The notes under the pieces were generated by a model. That model ran no database searches. It was not told where the DNA came from and saw nothing but the letters and a program-made list of their open reading frames with translations. Positions 54,422 to 62,141 of a stretch of 64,000 nucleotides of DNA are shown piece by piece; within the stretch, counting starts at the first letter, position 1, and every line of letters begins with the position of its first letter. Position numbers and translations under genes: made by a program. Source of the stretch: Chryseobacterium sp. (GTDB taxonomy: Bacteria; Bacteroidota; Bacteroidia; Flavobacteriales; Weeksellaceae); NCBI GenBank assembly GCA_018260475.1, contig JAGLBA010000012.1, forward strand, positions 1-64,000. The letters are read 5' to 3'.

Positions 54422-54461
54422 CAAATGTAGAAAATTTTCAATAATAAAATGGAAAATTTTC
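54422..54461 (-). promoter_or_regulatory. toxin-antitoxin promoter with two operator palindromes
   Basis: The -7 box TACATTTG is at 54422-54429. Immediately upstream lies GAAAATTTTC (54430-54439), and an identical palindrome is at 54452-54461, 22 bases apart (two helical turns). They cover the spacer and the -33 region, as expected for antitoxin autoregulation. Confidence 0.65.
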
Positions 54462-54464
54462 AAT

Positions 54465-55718
54465 TTATTTTAATTTTCCCAAAGCATTTTCCAATCGTGG
54501 CATCATGGATTTGATTTCCTCTTGGGACAAACCGCCCGCCGACGCCCGATACCATGGCATATCTCGCGAATTTCCAAACGCTGAGAATGGCACGAGCGCC
54601 ACCCCTGCTTCATTAATCAAATAGAAAACAAGGTCGGTGGAATCTTTTATAGTTTCGCCATCGGGTTTTGTTTTGCCCAAATAATCCAATTTTATAGTTA
54701 GATATAAAGCACCCATTGGCTCTATGCTGTCTGCGGCAAACCCTTTTGCCTTCAAATTCTGAATTCCTGAGTGAAGGATATTCAAACTCTCAGAAATTTT
54801 CCCTTTAAAATCATCCACAAAACCATCTACCTCCTGCTCCATTTCCAAGAACTTGGCCACAGCCTCTTGTTCTGGTTTTGGCGCCCAAGCTCCCACATGG
54901 GTAAGCAGAGCCTTCATCTTGTCTACTACTTCTGCTGGGCCAAAACCCCAACCTACACGCACTCCAGTTGCAGCAAAACATTTTGAAGTCCCATCCACAA
55001 AAATAGTATAGTCTCTCAGTTCCGGGAACAAGGAAACCGGGTTGAAATGCTCTTCACCGAAAGTCAGCATTGCGTAAATTTGATCGTACATAATGTAGAG
55101 CGGCTTCTCATCTTCGCCACGCTTTTGGTTTTCTTCCAAAACCATTTCGCAGATTTCGGATAATTGTTCCTTAGTGAACATCGTTCCGGTTGGGTTAAGA
55201 GGCGAACAAAGCGCAAGCAATACTGCTCCTTCCAAATGGGGCTTCAGATCGGCGGCGGTAGGTAGAAAACGATTTTCGGCTTTGGTTTCTACCTCTACTT
55301 TTTGGGCAGAAGTTAGGTAGGCGTAATGATTATTGTTCCAAGATGGAACAGGATAAACTACTTTGTCGCCCTGGTCCACAATAGTCTGGAAAATTGCGTA
55401 AATAATCGGGCGAGAGCCAGCAGCAATCAAAATATTATCCGGGGAATAATCCAAATTCCAACGCTTTTTCAAATCCTGTGACACCGATTTCCTTAAAGAA
55501 AGCAACCCGTTTGCCGGCGGATAATTGGTAAGGTTTTGCGAATACGCATTTTGAATTTCTTCTTTCAACTTTGCAGGAATCGGGTAAATGTTAGAATTCA
55601 AGTCGCCGATGGTCAGATTGGCGATTTCGGCACCTTTTGCTTTTAAATCGTTAACCTCGTTGCCTATTTTTATGATTTCTGAACCAACCAGGTTCTGTGC
55701 GATTTTTGATACTTTCAT
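54465..55718 (-). CDS. pyridoxal-phosphate-dependent aminotransferase (class I/II)
   Basis: A 417-residue fold-type I aminotransferase of the aspartate aminotransferase superfamily. NLTIGDLNSN, YPPANGLLSLR, PSWNNNHYAY, CSPLNPTG, YIMYDQIYAML and the PLP-lysine in DGTSKCFAATGVRVGW are present. FRXSx is represented by WYRASAGG near the end. It is probably an aspartate or broad amino-acid aminotransferase; the N-rich substrate loop makes specificity uncertain. Promoter box TAAATTTG is at 55780-55787. Confidence 0.88.
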   Translation of the reverse strand: MKVSKIAQNLVGSEIIKIGNEVNDLKAKGAEIANLTIGDLNSNIYPIPAKLKEEIQNAYSQNLTNYPPANGLLSLRKSVSQDLKKRWNLDYSPDNILIAAGSRPIIYAIFQTIVDQGDKVVYPVPSWNNNHYAYLTSAQKVEVETKAENRFLPTAADLKPHLEGAVLLALCSPLNPTGTMFTKEQLSEICEMVLEENQKRGEDEKPLYIMYDQIYAMLTFGEEHFNPVSLFPELRDYTIFVDGTSKCFAATGVRVGWGFGPAEVVDKMKALLTHVGAWAPKPEQEAVAKFLEMEQEVDGFVDDFKGKISESLNILHSGIQNLKAKGFAADSIEPMGALYLTIKLDYLGKTKPDGETIKDSTDLVFYLINEAGVALVPFSAFGNSRDMPWYRASAGGLSQEEIKSMMPRLENALGKLK

Positions 55719-55779
55719 TTATGATTTTGTTTTATTGAATTAGCTTGAATGGAAATTGGAAATGCTTTTCAAAGTCACA

Positions 55780-55787
55780 CAAATTTA
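55780..55787 (-). promoter_or_regulatory. -7 box (TAAATTTG) of the aminotransferase gene
   Basis: An exact match on the minus strand, 61 bases before ATG 55718. Confidence 0.55.
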
Positions 55788-55844
55788 TGAAAAATGTAGC
55801 AATTGGTAAAACTTTCATTGTCAATACAAGTGAATCGTTTGCGG

Positions 55845-55939
55845 CCGGGATAGGAGCGGCATCCTTTTTTGTGGGCGGGACGGCGCCGACCGAAGGGAGG
55901 CGGCGAAACGCCTGCAAAAAAGATACAGCGGATAGCCCG
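55845..55939. repeat. GC-rich hairpin element between the phosphosugar mutase and aminotransferase genes
   Basis: Inner stem CTTTTTT (55864-55870) pairs with AAAAAAG (55916-55922). Outward are GC/GC pairs and near-symmetric purine loops (ATAGGA facing GGATAG), closed by GGG/CCC. The apical part holds GGCGCC and CGGCGAAACGCC-type hairpins. It shares a plan with the 16902-16987 element. I recall similar sequences in many flavobacterial intergenic regions. Confidence 0.55.
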
Positions 55940-55965
55940 AAATGCCGCCCAAAAAAACTAAAACC

Positions 55966-56050
55966 GACAAGAACCAAGAGCCAAGATGCGGGATGTCGGG
56001 AGTGCGAAACATGAGGCGGAGAGCGAGAAGTGGGAAGCTGCACGCTGCAT
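55966..56050 (+). repeat. degenerate heptamer repeat tract (12 units)
   Basis: GACAAGA, ACCAAGA, GCCAAGA, TGCGGGA, an 8-mer TGTCGGGA, GTGCGAA, ACATGAG, GCGGAGA, GCGAGAA, GTGGGAA, GCTGCAC and GCTGCAT run without interruption. Any ORFs here are products of the repeat. Confidence 0.65.
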
Positions 56051-56112
56051 GTTTAGTATAAATTTTTAATAAAAATTCCCGGGAGAAAGTTCTACTGGGA
56101 GTTGGATTATTG

Positions 56113-57849
56113 CTAAAGATTTAAGTCTTTTTTCACCTTATTGATTTTTTCTGAAAGTACTGAAATTTGATTTTCAAATTCACTTTCGGACTTCAGCTCG
56201 TCTTTTACCGAAACATAGAATTTTATCTTCGGCTCTGTGCCCGAAGGTCTTACACATACTTTGGTGCCATCTTCGGTGTAGTAAATCAATACATTGGATT
56301 TTGGAATATCGTCCATAATAGACTTTTTGTTTTCCGCAATATTCAGGCTGGTTTGTTCCTGAAAATCTTTTACCTCTGCTACTTTGGAACCTGCAATGTC
56401 TTTCGGAGGATTTTCGCGGAAGTCTTTCATCATCTGCTGTATTTCCTCTGCTCCTTCACGCCCTTTTTTGGTGACATTGATGAGCCCTTCGTAGTAAATT
56501 CCGGTGTCCTTGTAAATATCTATCAAATACTGGTACATGGTTCTGCCATTGGCTTTGCACCACGCCGCAATCTCGCAGGCGAGGAGGATGGAGCCGCACG
56601 AATCCTTGTCGCGGACGAAATCTCCGGTCATAAAACCGAAACTTTCTTCGCCGCCACAAATGAATTTTTCCTGTCCTTCGAAATCTCGGATCATCTTACC
56701 AATCCACTTGAATCCGGTGAGACCCACTTTGCAGTCTACGCCAAATTTTTCAGCGATATCAAAGAAAATATCGGAAGTCACTATCGTAGAACCGATGAAC
56801 TCGTTACCAGTGATTTTGCCTGCTTTTTTCCACTGATCGAGAATGTAGTAAGTGAGGATTGTGTTGCATTGGTTACCATTCAGCAACTGCATTTCGCCGT
56901 TTAAATTTCGCACGGCTATTCCCAAGCGGTCGCCATCCGGATCGGTTCCAATCACAATATCGCCGTTGGTGATTTTCGCTAAATCCAGTGCCATTTCTAA
57001 TGCGGCCGGTTCTTCTGGGTTTGGCGAAGCGACAGTTGGAAAATTACCGCTGGGTATCATCTGCTCTTTTACAAGGTCGATTTTTTTAAAACCGGCCTTT
57101 TCAAGAGCCTTTGGAACGGTTGTATAGGTAGTCCCGTGGATGGAAGTGAAGACGATATTCAAATTATCATAACCAATTTTGTCCTTCTGGTACAAGGAAT
57201 TTTCGATGCAGGCATCAATATAAACATCGTCCTGCTCCTCGCCTACCCACTCGATCAAATCATTGTTTCCGTTGAATTTAATATCCTCGTATTTGGTGTT
57301 CAAAACCTCTTTGATAATCGCCTCGTCGTGCGGTGGGACAATCTGTGCGCCATCGTCCCAATATACCTTGTAGCCGTTGTATTCGGGCGGGTTGTGGGAT
57401 GCGGTAAGTACGATTCCAGCGTTGCATTTTTTATTTCTTACGGTAAAGGAAAGTTCCGGTGTCGGACGGTGATCCTTGAACAAAAGCACCTTGATTCCAT
57501 TGGCAGTAAGGACATCAGCACACATTTTCCCGAACTCACGGGAGTTGTTGCGGACATCGTAAGCAATCGCCACTTTAATTTCTTCGCCCGTAAATTGGCT
57601 GTGGAGATAATTTGCCAAACCTTGGGTGGCTTGTCCAAGCGTATATTTGTTCAAACGGTTGGTTCCCACGCCCATAATGCCGCGCATACCACCGGTTCCG
57701 AATTCTAAACTGCGGTAGAAACTATCATCCAAGTCCGGAGATTCAGATTTTATAAGCATTTCCACGGCAGCGCGTGTTTCTTCGTCAAAATTTAGTCCGA
57801 GCCAAAGATTGGCTTTATCCAGAGGAGTAAGGCTGTCTGCTAATTCCAT
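56113..57849 (-). CDS. phosphosugar mutase (phosphoglucomutase/phosphomannomutase)
   Basis: A 578-residue alpha-D-phosphohexomutase. The phosphoserine loop is TASHNPPEYNGYKVYW, the metal-binding loop DPDGDRLGIAV, the sugar-binding GGEESFGFMTG, and the phosphate-binding RPSGTEPKIKFYVSV. All four domains are present and the length fits the larger PGM group. It interconverts hexose-1- and hexose-6-phosphates; glucose versus mannose preference cannot be decided. Confidence 0.94.
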   Translation of the reverse strand: MELADSLTPLDKANLWLGLNFDEETRAAVEMLIKSESPDLDDSFYRSLEFGTGGMRGIMGVGTNRLNKYTLGQATQGLANYLHSQFTGEEIKVAIAYDVRNNSREFGKMCADVLTANGIKVLLFKDHRPTPELSFTVRNKKCNAGIVLTASHNPPEYNGYKVYWDDGAQIVPPHDEAIIKEVLNTKYEDIKFNGNNDLIEWVGEEQDDVYIDACIENSLYQKDKIGYDNLNIVFTSIHGTTYTTVPKALEKAGFKKIDLVKEQMIPSGNFPTVASPNPEEPAALEMALDLAKITNGDIVIGTDPDGDRLGIAVRNLNGEMQLLNGNQCNTILTYYILDQWKKAGKITGNEFIGSTIVTSDIFFDIAEKFGVDCKVGLTGFKWIGKMIRDFEGQEKFICGGEESFGFMTGDFVRDKDSCGSILLACEIAAWCKANGRTMYQYLIDIYKDTGIYYEGLINVTKKGREGAEEIQQMMKDFRENPPKDIAGSKVAEVKDFQEQTSLNIAENKKSIMDDIPKSNVLIYYTEDGTKVCVRPSGTEPKIKFYVSVKDELKSESEFENQISVLSEKINKVKKDLNL

Positions 57850-57860
57850 ATATATCCAGT

Positions 57861-58574
57861 TTATTTTAAATTTTTATTCTGCACATTTGCAGTTTTATCT
57901 ATTCTAAAGGCACGAATCGGGTCGTTATAATATACCATTTTCGCTGTATTTAATATTTTTCCTTTTAAAGAATCTTTTACAAAAACTTCTGCATAATTGC
58001 CATTTCGACTGTCGATATTTAAGATATCTAATTCCCAATACGGTGCAATAAGACTCGCTGTGTCAGCAATTTTCAGCACGGCATATTTGGTAAAACCCGT
58101 GAAGTTGGCGCGGCTGGTATTCAGCATTTCCACTTCTGCGCGACGGGAATTAATGGCCCCTATAAATTTAGCATTATTTTTTAAATTCAATCTAAAATTA
58201 TCGGTTTTAATTCGACCAGAAACATTCATTTCTACAGAGTCTGAAATCGATATTTTTTCAGGATTAAATTTTGAATATATGGTGATATTGTAGAAATCCA
58301 CTCCTTTCGTTGGGCGCTGTTCTTTGATATTTAGAACCTTGTCATCAACATCTATTTTAAGGTTATTACTAATGTTTGGATAGGTTTCGACATTCACGAA
58401 ACTCTTTGCCGACTGTACATAAAACACCCGGAATTTCCCTTCTAGATTGATTTTGGAAAAATCTTCCACTGGAAAATCCTTAGATATAATCTCGCCCTTC
58501 GGAGATATTTCTCCGCAGGAGAATACAGAAAATAAAACCAAAAGGAAGAAAGTATTTTTAAAACTCATTTTCAT
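57861..58574 (-). CDS. GIN-domain (DUF2807) lipoprotein
   Basis: A 237-residue protein with lipobox LFSVFSC, so it is outer-membrane anchored. The rest is a right-handed beta-helix-like array of short strands (FSKINLEGKFRVFYVQS, DSVEMNVSGRIKTDNFRLNLKNNA) typical of GIN/DUF2807 head domains. Function is not established. It lies 11 bases upstream of the phosphosugar mutase gene and is probably co-transcribed with it. Confidence 0.8.
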   Translation of the reverse strand: MKMSFKNTFFLLVLFSVFSCGEISPKGEIISKDFPVEDFSKINLEGKFRVFYVQSAKSFVNVETYPNISNNLKIDVDDKVLNIKEQRPTKGVDFYNITIYSKFNPEKISISDSVEMNVSGRIKTDNFRLNLKNNAKFIGAINSRRAEVEMLNTSRANFTGFTKYAVLKIADTASLIAPYWELDILNIDSRNGNYAEVFVKDSLKGKILNTAKMVYYNDPIRAFRIDKTANVQNKNLK

Positions 58575-58611
58575 ATAATAAAATATAATTAAGTTTTTTC
58601 CAACTTTAAAA

Positions 58612-59562
58612 CTATATGACTTCCTCGATATTATAGTTTTTATGCTCGCGGTTGGTACGGATAATCATCTCTCCTAAAAAACCTGCTATAAAGAGTAAAG
58701 TCCCTAAAATCATCATGGTAAGCGCAATAAAAAACCAAGGATTTTCGGCAATCAGATGTCCATATACGCCTCTCGAAACATCAATAAGTTTGGAAATCCC
58801 GAGCCACAGTGCAGACAAAAATCCGAAGATAAACATCAGCGTGCCCACTGCTCCAAAAAAATGCATCGGACGGCCACCAAAACGGCTTACAAACCAAAGC
58901 GTTACGAGATCTAAAAATCCACGAACAAATCGTTCTGTTCCGAATTTGGAAGTTCCGTAAGGTCTTGCCTGATGCTTCACTTCCTTCTCAGTGATTCTTT
59001 TGAATCCCGCATTAGCAGCCAAAACGGGGATATAACGGTGCATATCACCGTACACATCTATAGATTTCACCACCTGTTTTTTATAGGCCTTCAACCCGCA
59101 ATTGAAATCATGGAGATAAACGCCGGAGACCTTTCGAGCAGCGGCATTGAATAGTTTTGACGGCATATTTTTGGTCATCACATTATCAAAACGCTTCTTT
59201 TTCCAACCCGATACAATGTCGTAATTTTCCTCCGTCACCATACGGTAAAGTTCTGGTATTTCTTCTGGAAAATCCTGAAGATCAGCATCCATTGTGATAA
59301 TCACACTGCCATTTGCCTTTTCGAATGCCGCATGGAGCGCCTGAGATTTACCATAATTCTTGGAAAATCTTATCCCATGAATTTGAGGGTTTTGTATTTT
59401 TAAATTTTCAATAATGCTCCAAGAAAGATCGGTGCTGCCATCATCCACAAACCAAACTTCATAAGATAAATTAGATGCGCGGCAAACGGCATCAATCCTT
59501 GAAAAAAGTTCTTCCAAGGACTCTTCTTCGTTCAAAAGAGGGATTATTATAGATAGGTTCAA
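58612..59562 (-). CDS. GT2 family glycosyltransferase (GtrB/DPM1-like)
   Basis: A 316-residue enzyme with a cytoplasmic GT2 domain (SIIIPLLNEEESLEELF, FVDDGSTDLSW, TMDADLQDFPEEI) and two C-terminal TM helices (~230-305). This architecture belongs to polyprenyl-phosphate glycosyltransferases, which make lipid-linked sugars for later envelope transfer. The frame has no ATG; TTG 59562 gives MNLSIIIPLL, exactly the family start. A TATATTTG box is at 59616-59623. It lies 37 bases before the GIN gene, so one operon is likely. Confidence 0.88.
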   Translation of the reverse strand: MNLSIIIPLLNEEESLEELFSRIDAVCRASNLSYEVWFVDDGSTDLSWSIIENLKIQNPQIHGIRFSKNYGKSQALHAAFEKANGSVIITMDADLQDFPEEIPELYRMVTEENYDIVSGWKKKRFDNVMTKNMPSKLFNAAARKVSGVYLHDFNCGLKAYKKQVVKSIDVYGDMHRYIPVLAANAGFKRITEKEVKHQARPYGTSKFGTERFVRGFLDLVTLWFVSRFGGRPMHFFGAVGTLMFIFGFLSALWLGISKLIDVSRGVYGHLIAENPWFFIALTMMILGTLLFIAGFLGEMIIRTNREHKNYNIEEVI

Positions 59563-59615
59563 AATATTTAATTTAGGTGTTAAAGCCTTATTAGCATTAA
59601 AAAATTATATCATTG

Positions 59616-59623
59616 CAAATATA
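59616..59623 (-). promoter_or_regulatory. -7 box (TATATTTG) of the GT2 operon
   Basis: An exact match on the minus strand, 53 bases before TTG 59562. Confidence 0.5.
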
Positions 59624-59635
59624 GATAATAGAATT

Positions 59636-60211
59636 CTACTCCAGACTTTTAGTTCTAAAAAACGCTCCGAAAAACACGGAAAGTATCACATAAAACAATA
59701 ATATAATTGCAAAATAGGTGGCAAAATGCTTAAAAGTGAGCATATCCTTCCCTTTCACCTGGTCTTGGGAAAAACTTTGGAGACTTTTCTGATAATCCTT
59801 TTCTAACGCTGCTTTTTCTTCCGGAGATTTCAAGCGCGCTTTTTCTTTGGAGTAAATTTCGGTGAGTTCATTGCGGTTTCTTTCCACGAACTGGTGATTT
59901 AGAATGTCTTTCGCGACTGGGTCTACAAAATTTACAAAAGCGAAAATGGAAATTATTGAGAGTAATCCTCCAACGAACATCGGGATAAAGGCCCGTTGAA
60001 ATACCTCTTTGAAATTCATTTTTTTGTGTTTCCAAACATAATAAACCGACAAAAATGCCGCTCCGCAATACAAGACAGGCAGTATAAAAGCATTTGCAAT
60101 TAAAGAATTATCATAATATTCTGCACCTCCGAAAAAATACCATACAGAAAAAAAGACGAGCATTGTTGCTGCAAAAAGCAGTAAACCAACCGTATAAGGA
60201 TTCTTGAACAT
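59636..60211 (-). CDS. DUF4199 membrane protein
   Basis: A 191-residue inner-membrane protein with four hydrophobic helices (~8-26, 38-58, 76-97, 163-183) and a charged, helical loop between helices 3 and 4 (NRNELTEIYSKEKARLKSPEEKAALEKDY). This layout matches DUF4199, which is widespread in Bacteroidota and often next to a GtrB-like glycosyltransferase as here. Function is unknown. Confidence 0.75.
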   Translation of the reverse strand: MFKNPYTVGLLLFAATMLVFFSVWYFFGGAEYYDNSLIANAFILPVLYCGAAFLSVYYVWKHKKMNFKEVFQRAFIPMFVGGLLSIISIFAFVNFVDPVAKDILNHQFVERNRNELTEIYSKEKARLKSPEEKAALEKDYQKSLQSFSQDQVKGKDMLTFKHFATYFAIILLFYVILSVFFGAFFRTKSLE

Positions 60212-60235
60212 TTAAAATTTATTTAATAGTTAAAA

Positions 60236-60263
60236 TTTTGAGTTTTCGATTTTGAGTTTTCAA
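60236..60263 (+). repeat. four-unit heptamer repeat overlapping the SRP RNA promoter
   Basis: TTTTGAG, TTTTCGA, TTTTGAG, TTTTCAA in consecutive heptads. The second TTTTGAG contains the -33 TTTG of the SRP RNA promoter. Confidence 0.65.
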
Positions 60264-60280
60264 TAAAAGCCGTATCTTTG
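60251..60280 (+). promoter_or_regulatory. ffs: SRP RNA promoter (TTTG-N18-TATCTTTG)
   Basis: TTTG at 60251-60254 and TATCTTTG at 60273-60280; the RNA would begin near 60285. Confidence 0.75.
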
Positions 60281-60284
60281 CAAC

Positions 60285-60377
60285 GGCAAGTCCTAAACAA
60301 CCAGCTCCTGAAAACCCTCCAGGGTGGGAACGCAGCAAAGGTAATCGGTTGTAGCGGTGTGATTTAGGTAGCTTGCC
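60285..60377 (+). ncRNA. ffs: bacterial small signal recognition particle RNA (4.5S-like)
   Basis: A ~93-base RNA forming one long hairpin: GGCAAG (60285-60290) pairs with CTTGCC (60372-60377), and CCTAAA with TTTAGG. The apex contains the SRP helix-8 signature (CTCCTGAAAACCCTCCAGG and GGGAACGCAGCAAAGG), the Ffh-binding symmetric and asymmetric loops. It targets nascent membrane proteins with Ffh. A run of Ts follows directly. Ends are set from the stem and may shift by a few bases. Confidence 0.88.
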
Positions 60378-60389
60378 ATTTTTTTTTAG

Positions 60390-60430
60390 AAAGAGATCAG
60401 CAGATTCGATATGAATTTCTGATCTCTTTT
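60390..60430 (+). terminator. distal hairpin terminator after the SRP RNA
   Basis: AAGAGATCAG (60391-60400) pairs with CTGATCTCTT (60419-60428); Ts follow. It may back up the T-run at 60379. Confidence 0.6.
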
Positions 60431-60516
60431 TATCTTTAAGAACCCAGAGGTTTTTGAGTTTAAATTTATTATATCGTTTTGCAGAGGCGCATCGCATGAT
60501 GGATTTTTTAAATACT
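60431..60516. other. short gap with no recognised feature
   Basis: 86 bases between the SRP RNA terminator and the UPF0173 gene end; no ORF or hairpin seen. Confidence 0.4.
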
Positions 60517-61197
60517 TTAAATCACAATCTCCTGCCCTAATTCCGGCAAAAGGAAGTCGATATTTTTTTCGTTGAAATGTGCTTTCGCAACCTCATGATC
60601 AATCTTGATTGCAGGGAAAGTATCAAAGTGGCAACCAATGACGCGTTTTGTTTTGAGCAATTCTGCCGCTGCAAAACTCGCTTTTCTTGCACACATTGTA
60701 TAATGCGAACCAACAGGTAAAACCGCTGCAGTGATTTCCCCAAAAAGTTGTGGGAAGTAGGCCATATCTGCCATTACGCCCGTATCGCCTGCGAAATATA
60801 GGTTCTTCCCTTCAAAACGGAACACATAGCCGCTCGCTAAACCGCCATAACTGCCATCCGGAAAACTGCTTGTGTGCGACGCCGGAACCATGGAGATTTT
60901 CATATCCTCCACTTTTGCAGAGCCTCCGAAATTAATATCAATTGAATTTGGATGTTTAAAATGTGCACAGATTTCCGGCTGACCGATCAATAGTGCGTCC
61001 GGGTGGTTCCTCAAAACTTCTTCCACATCAGCGATATGATCTCCGTGAGCGTGCGTGATGAGCACGAAATCAATTTTTTGAGCTGCAATATCAAATCCGG
61101 ATTTCTCCTTTTGATAATTGTAAAACGGATCGCTCAAGATATTTTTGCCTTTGTAGGTGAACAGAAAACAGTTCTGCCCGAGGAATTTTATTTTCAT
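60517..61197 (-). CDS. UPF0173 metal-dependent hydrolase (MBL fold)
   Basis: A 226-residue metallo-beta-lactamase-fold protein. HAHGDH (the HxHxDH metal motif, ~50-55), the second histidine in PASHTSSF, the aspartate in FAGDTGVMADM and the final histidine in GCHFDTFPAI are all present. The family is cytoplasmic, of unknown physiological substrate. It is alone, 32 bases downstream of the mrr gene on the same strand. Confidence 0.85.
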   Translation of the reverse strand: MKIKFLGQNCFLFTYKGKNILSDPFYNYQKEKSGFDIAAQKIDFVLITHAHGDHIADVEEVLRNHPDALLIGQPEICAHFKHPNSIDINFGGSAKVEDMKISMVPASHTSSFPDGSYGGLASGYVFRFEGKNLYFAGDTGVMADMAYFPQLFGEITAAVLPVGSHYTMCARKASFAAAELLKTKRVIGCHFDTFPAIKIDHEVAKAHFNEKNIDFLLPELGQEIVI

Positions 61198-61229
61198 TGT
61201 TTTATTCGTTTAGTTTCAAAAATTTATTG

Positions 61230-62135
61230 TTACTCATTTTCAAAATAATCTGTGTCCATCTTCTTTAATTCATAAATATTTTGAGTGGATACACCTAAAT
61301 TGTATTCAATCATTAATCGAGTTAACTTTTCACCATCTATTAAAACTATTTTTGTTTCATTCCGAGGGATATAATTTAGCGCATCAGGAGTAAATTTGGA
61401 AGTAGTAATGAAAATGCCTTTTTTCGCCCCTTGGCCGGCAAGAGCACCAACAAATTTCTGAATTTCAGGACGACCAACATTTCCCTCCCATCTTTTAGCC
61501 TGAATATAAATAATATCAAGCCCTAATTTATCTTCCTTAATGATGCCATCAATTCCTTCATCTCCACTTTTACCAATGGCTTTTCCAGCATCAGAAAGTG
61601 AACCGCCATAGCCCATTTTTACCAAGAGTTCCACAACAAGATTTTCAAAAAAATAAGGACTGCAAGATTTTATTTTCGTTATAAGTTCCTGAGATAATGC
61701 TTTTTGAATGGATAAAAACGACTCCTCAATTAATTCCTCAGGCGTCTTACTTTCTTGTTCTTCAATATTTTGATTTAAAACGTCACCAGGTCTAGACGAA
61801 TCTAAATATTCGATATATTCTGGTAATGTTTTCAGAAATTTTAGGTTAATGATTGGAGGATTTTTACTTAAAACTTCTAACCCTTTAGGTGTAATTTTAT
61901 AACTCCCTCTTTTGGGACTTTCTACTAACCCTGCAATTTTCAAATGCGCCTTTGCCCATGCAACTCGGTTTGCAAAAACACCTTGCTTTCCACTTGGTAG
62001 CATTTCTTGCAATTGCTTTTCCGTTAAATTAAAATGATCCGCAAGATTTGAGTTCACATCTTTTGCTGTGAATTCATTTCCGTTTGAAATCTCTTTCAAT
62101 AGTGGAAGCATTATCGTTTGAAAATCTGGAATCAT
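61230..62135 (-). CDS. Mrr-type restriction endonuclease
   Basis: A 301-residue protein. The N-terminal winged helix (~1-90, Mrr_N: TEKQLQEMLPSGKQGVFANRVAWAKAHLKIAGL) binds DNA and the C-terminal nuclease has E164, D196 (GDEGIDGII) and Q212-A-K214 (IYIQAKRW), the PD-(D/E)xK arrangement of Mrr, with Q in place of E. Mrr cuts DNA carrying certain methylation patterns. It starts 6 bases after menA ends, so it would be expressed with the menaquinone gene. No cognate methylase is in the window. Confidence 0.88.
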   Translation of the reverse strand: MIPDFQTIMLPLLKEISNGNEFTAKDVNSNLADHFNLTEKQLQEMLPSGKQGVFANRVAWAKAHLKIAGLVESPKRGSYKITPKGLEVLSKNPPIINLKFLKTLPEYIEYLDSSRPGDVLNQNIEEQESKTPEELIEESFLSIQKALSQELITKIKSCSPYFFENLVVELLVKMGYGGSLSDAGKAIGKSGDEGIDGIIKEDKLGLDIIYIQAKRWEGNVGRPEIQKFVGALAGQGAKKGIFITTSKFTPDALNYIPRNETKIVLIDGEKLTRLMIEYNLGVSTQNIYELKKMDTDYFENE

Positions 62136-62141
62136 AAGTTT

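Noticed and set aside
55745..56014. 89-residue plus-strand ORF and overlapping minus-strand ORFs
   Set aside because: They are translations of a GC-rich hairpin and a heptamer repeat tract.
60219..60497. 92-residue minus-strand ORF
   Set aside because: It is antisense to the SRP RNA, its promoter and terminator.
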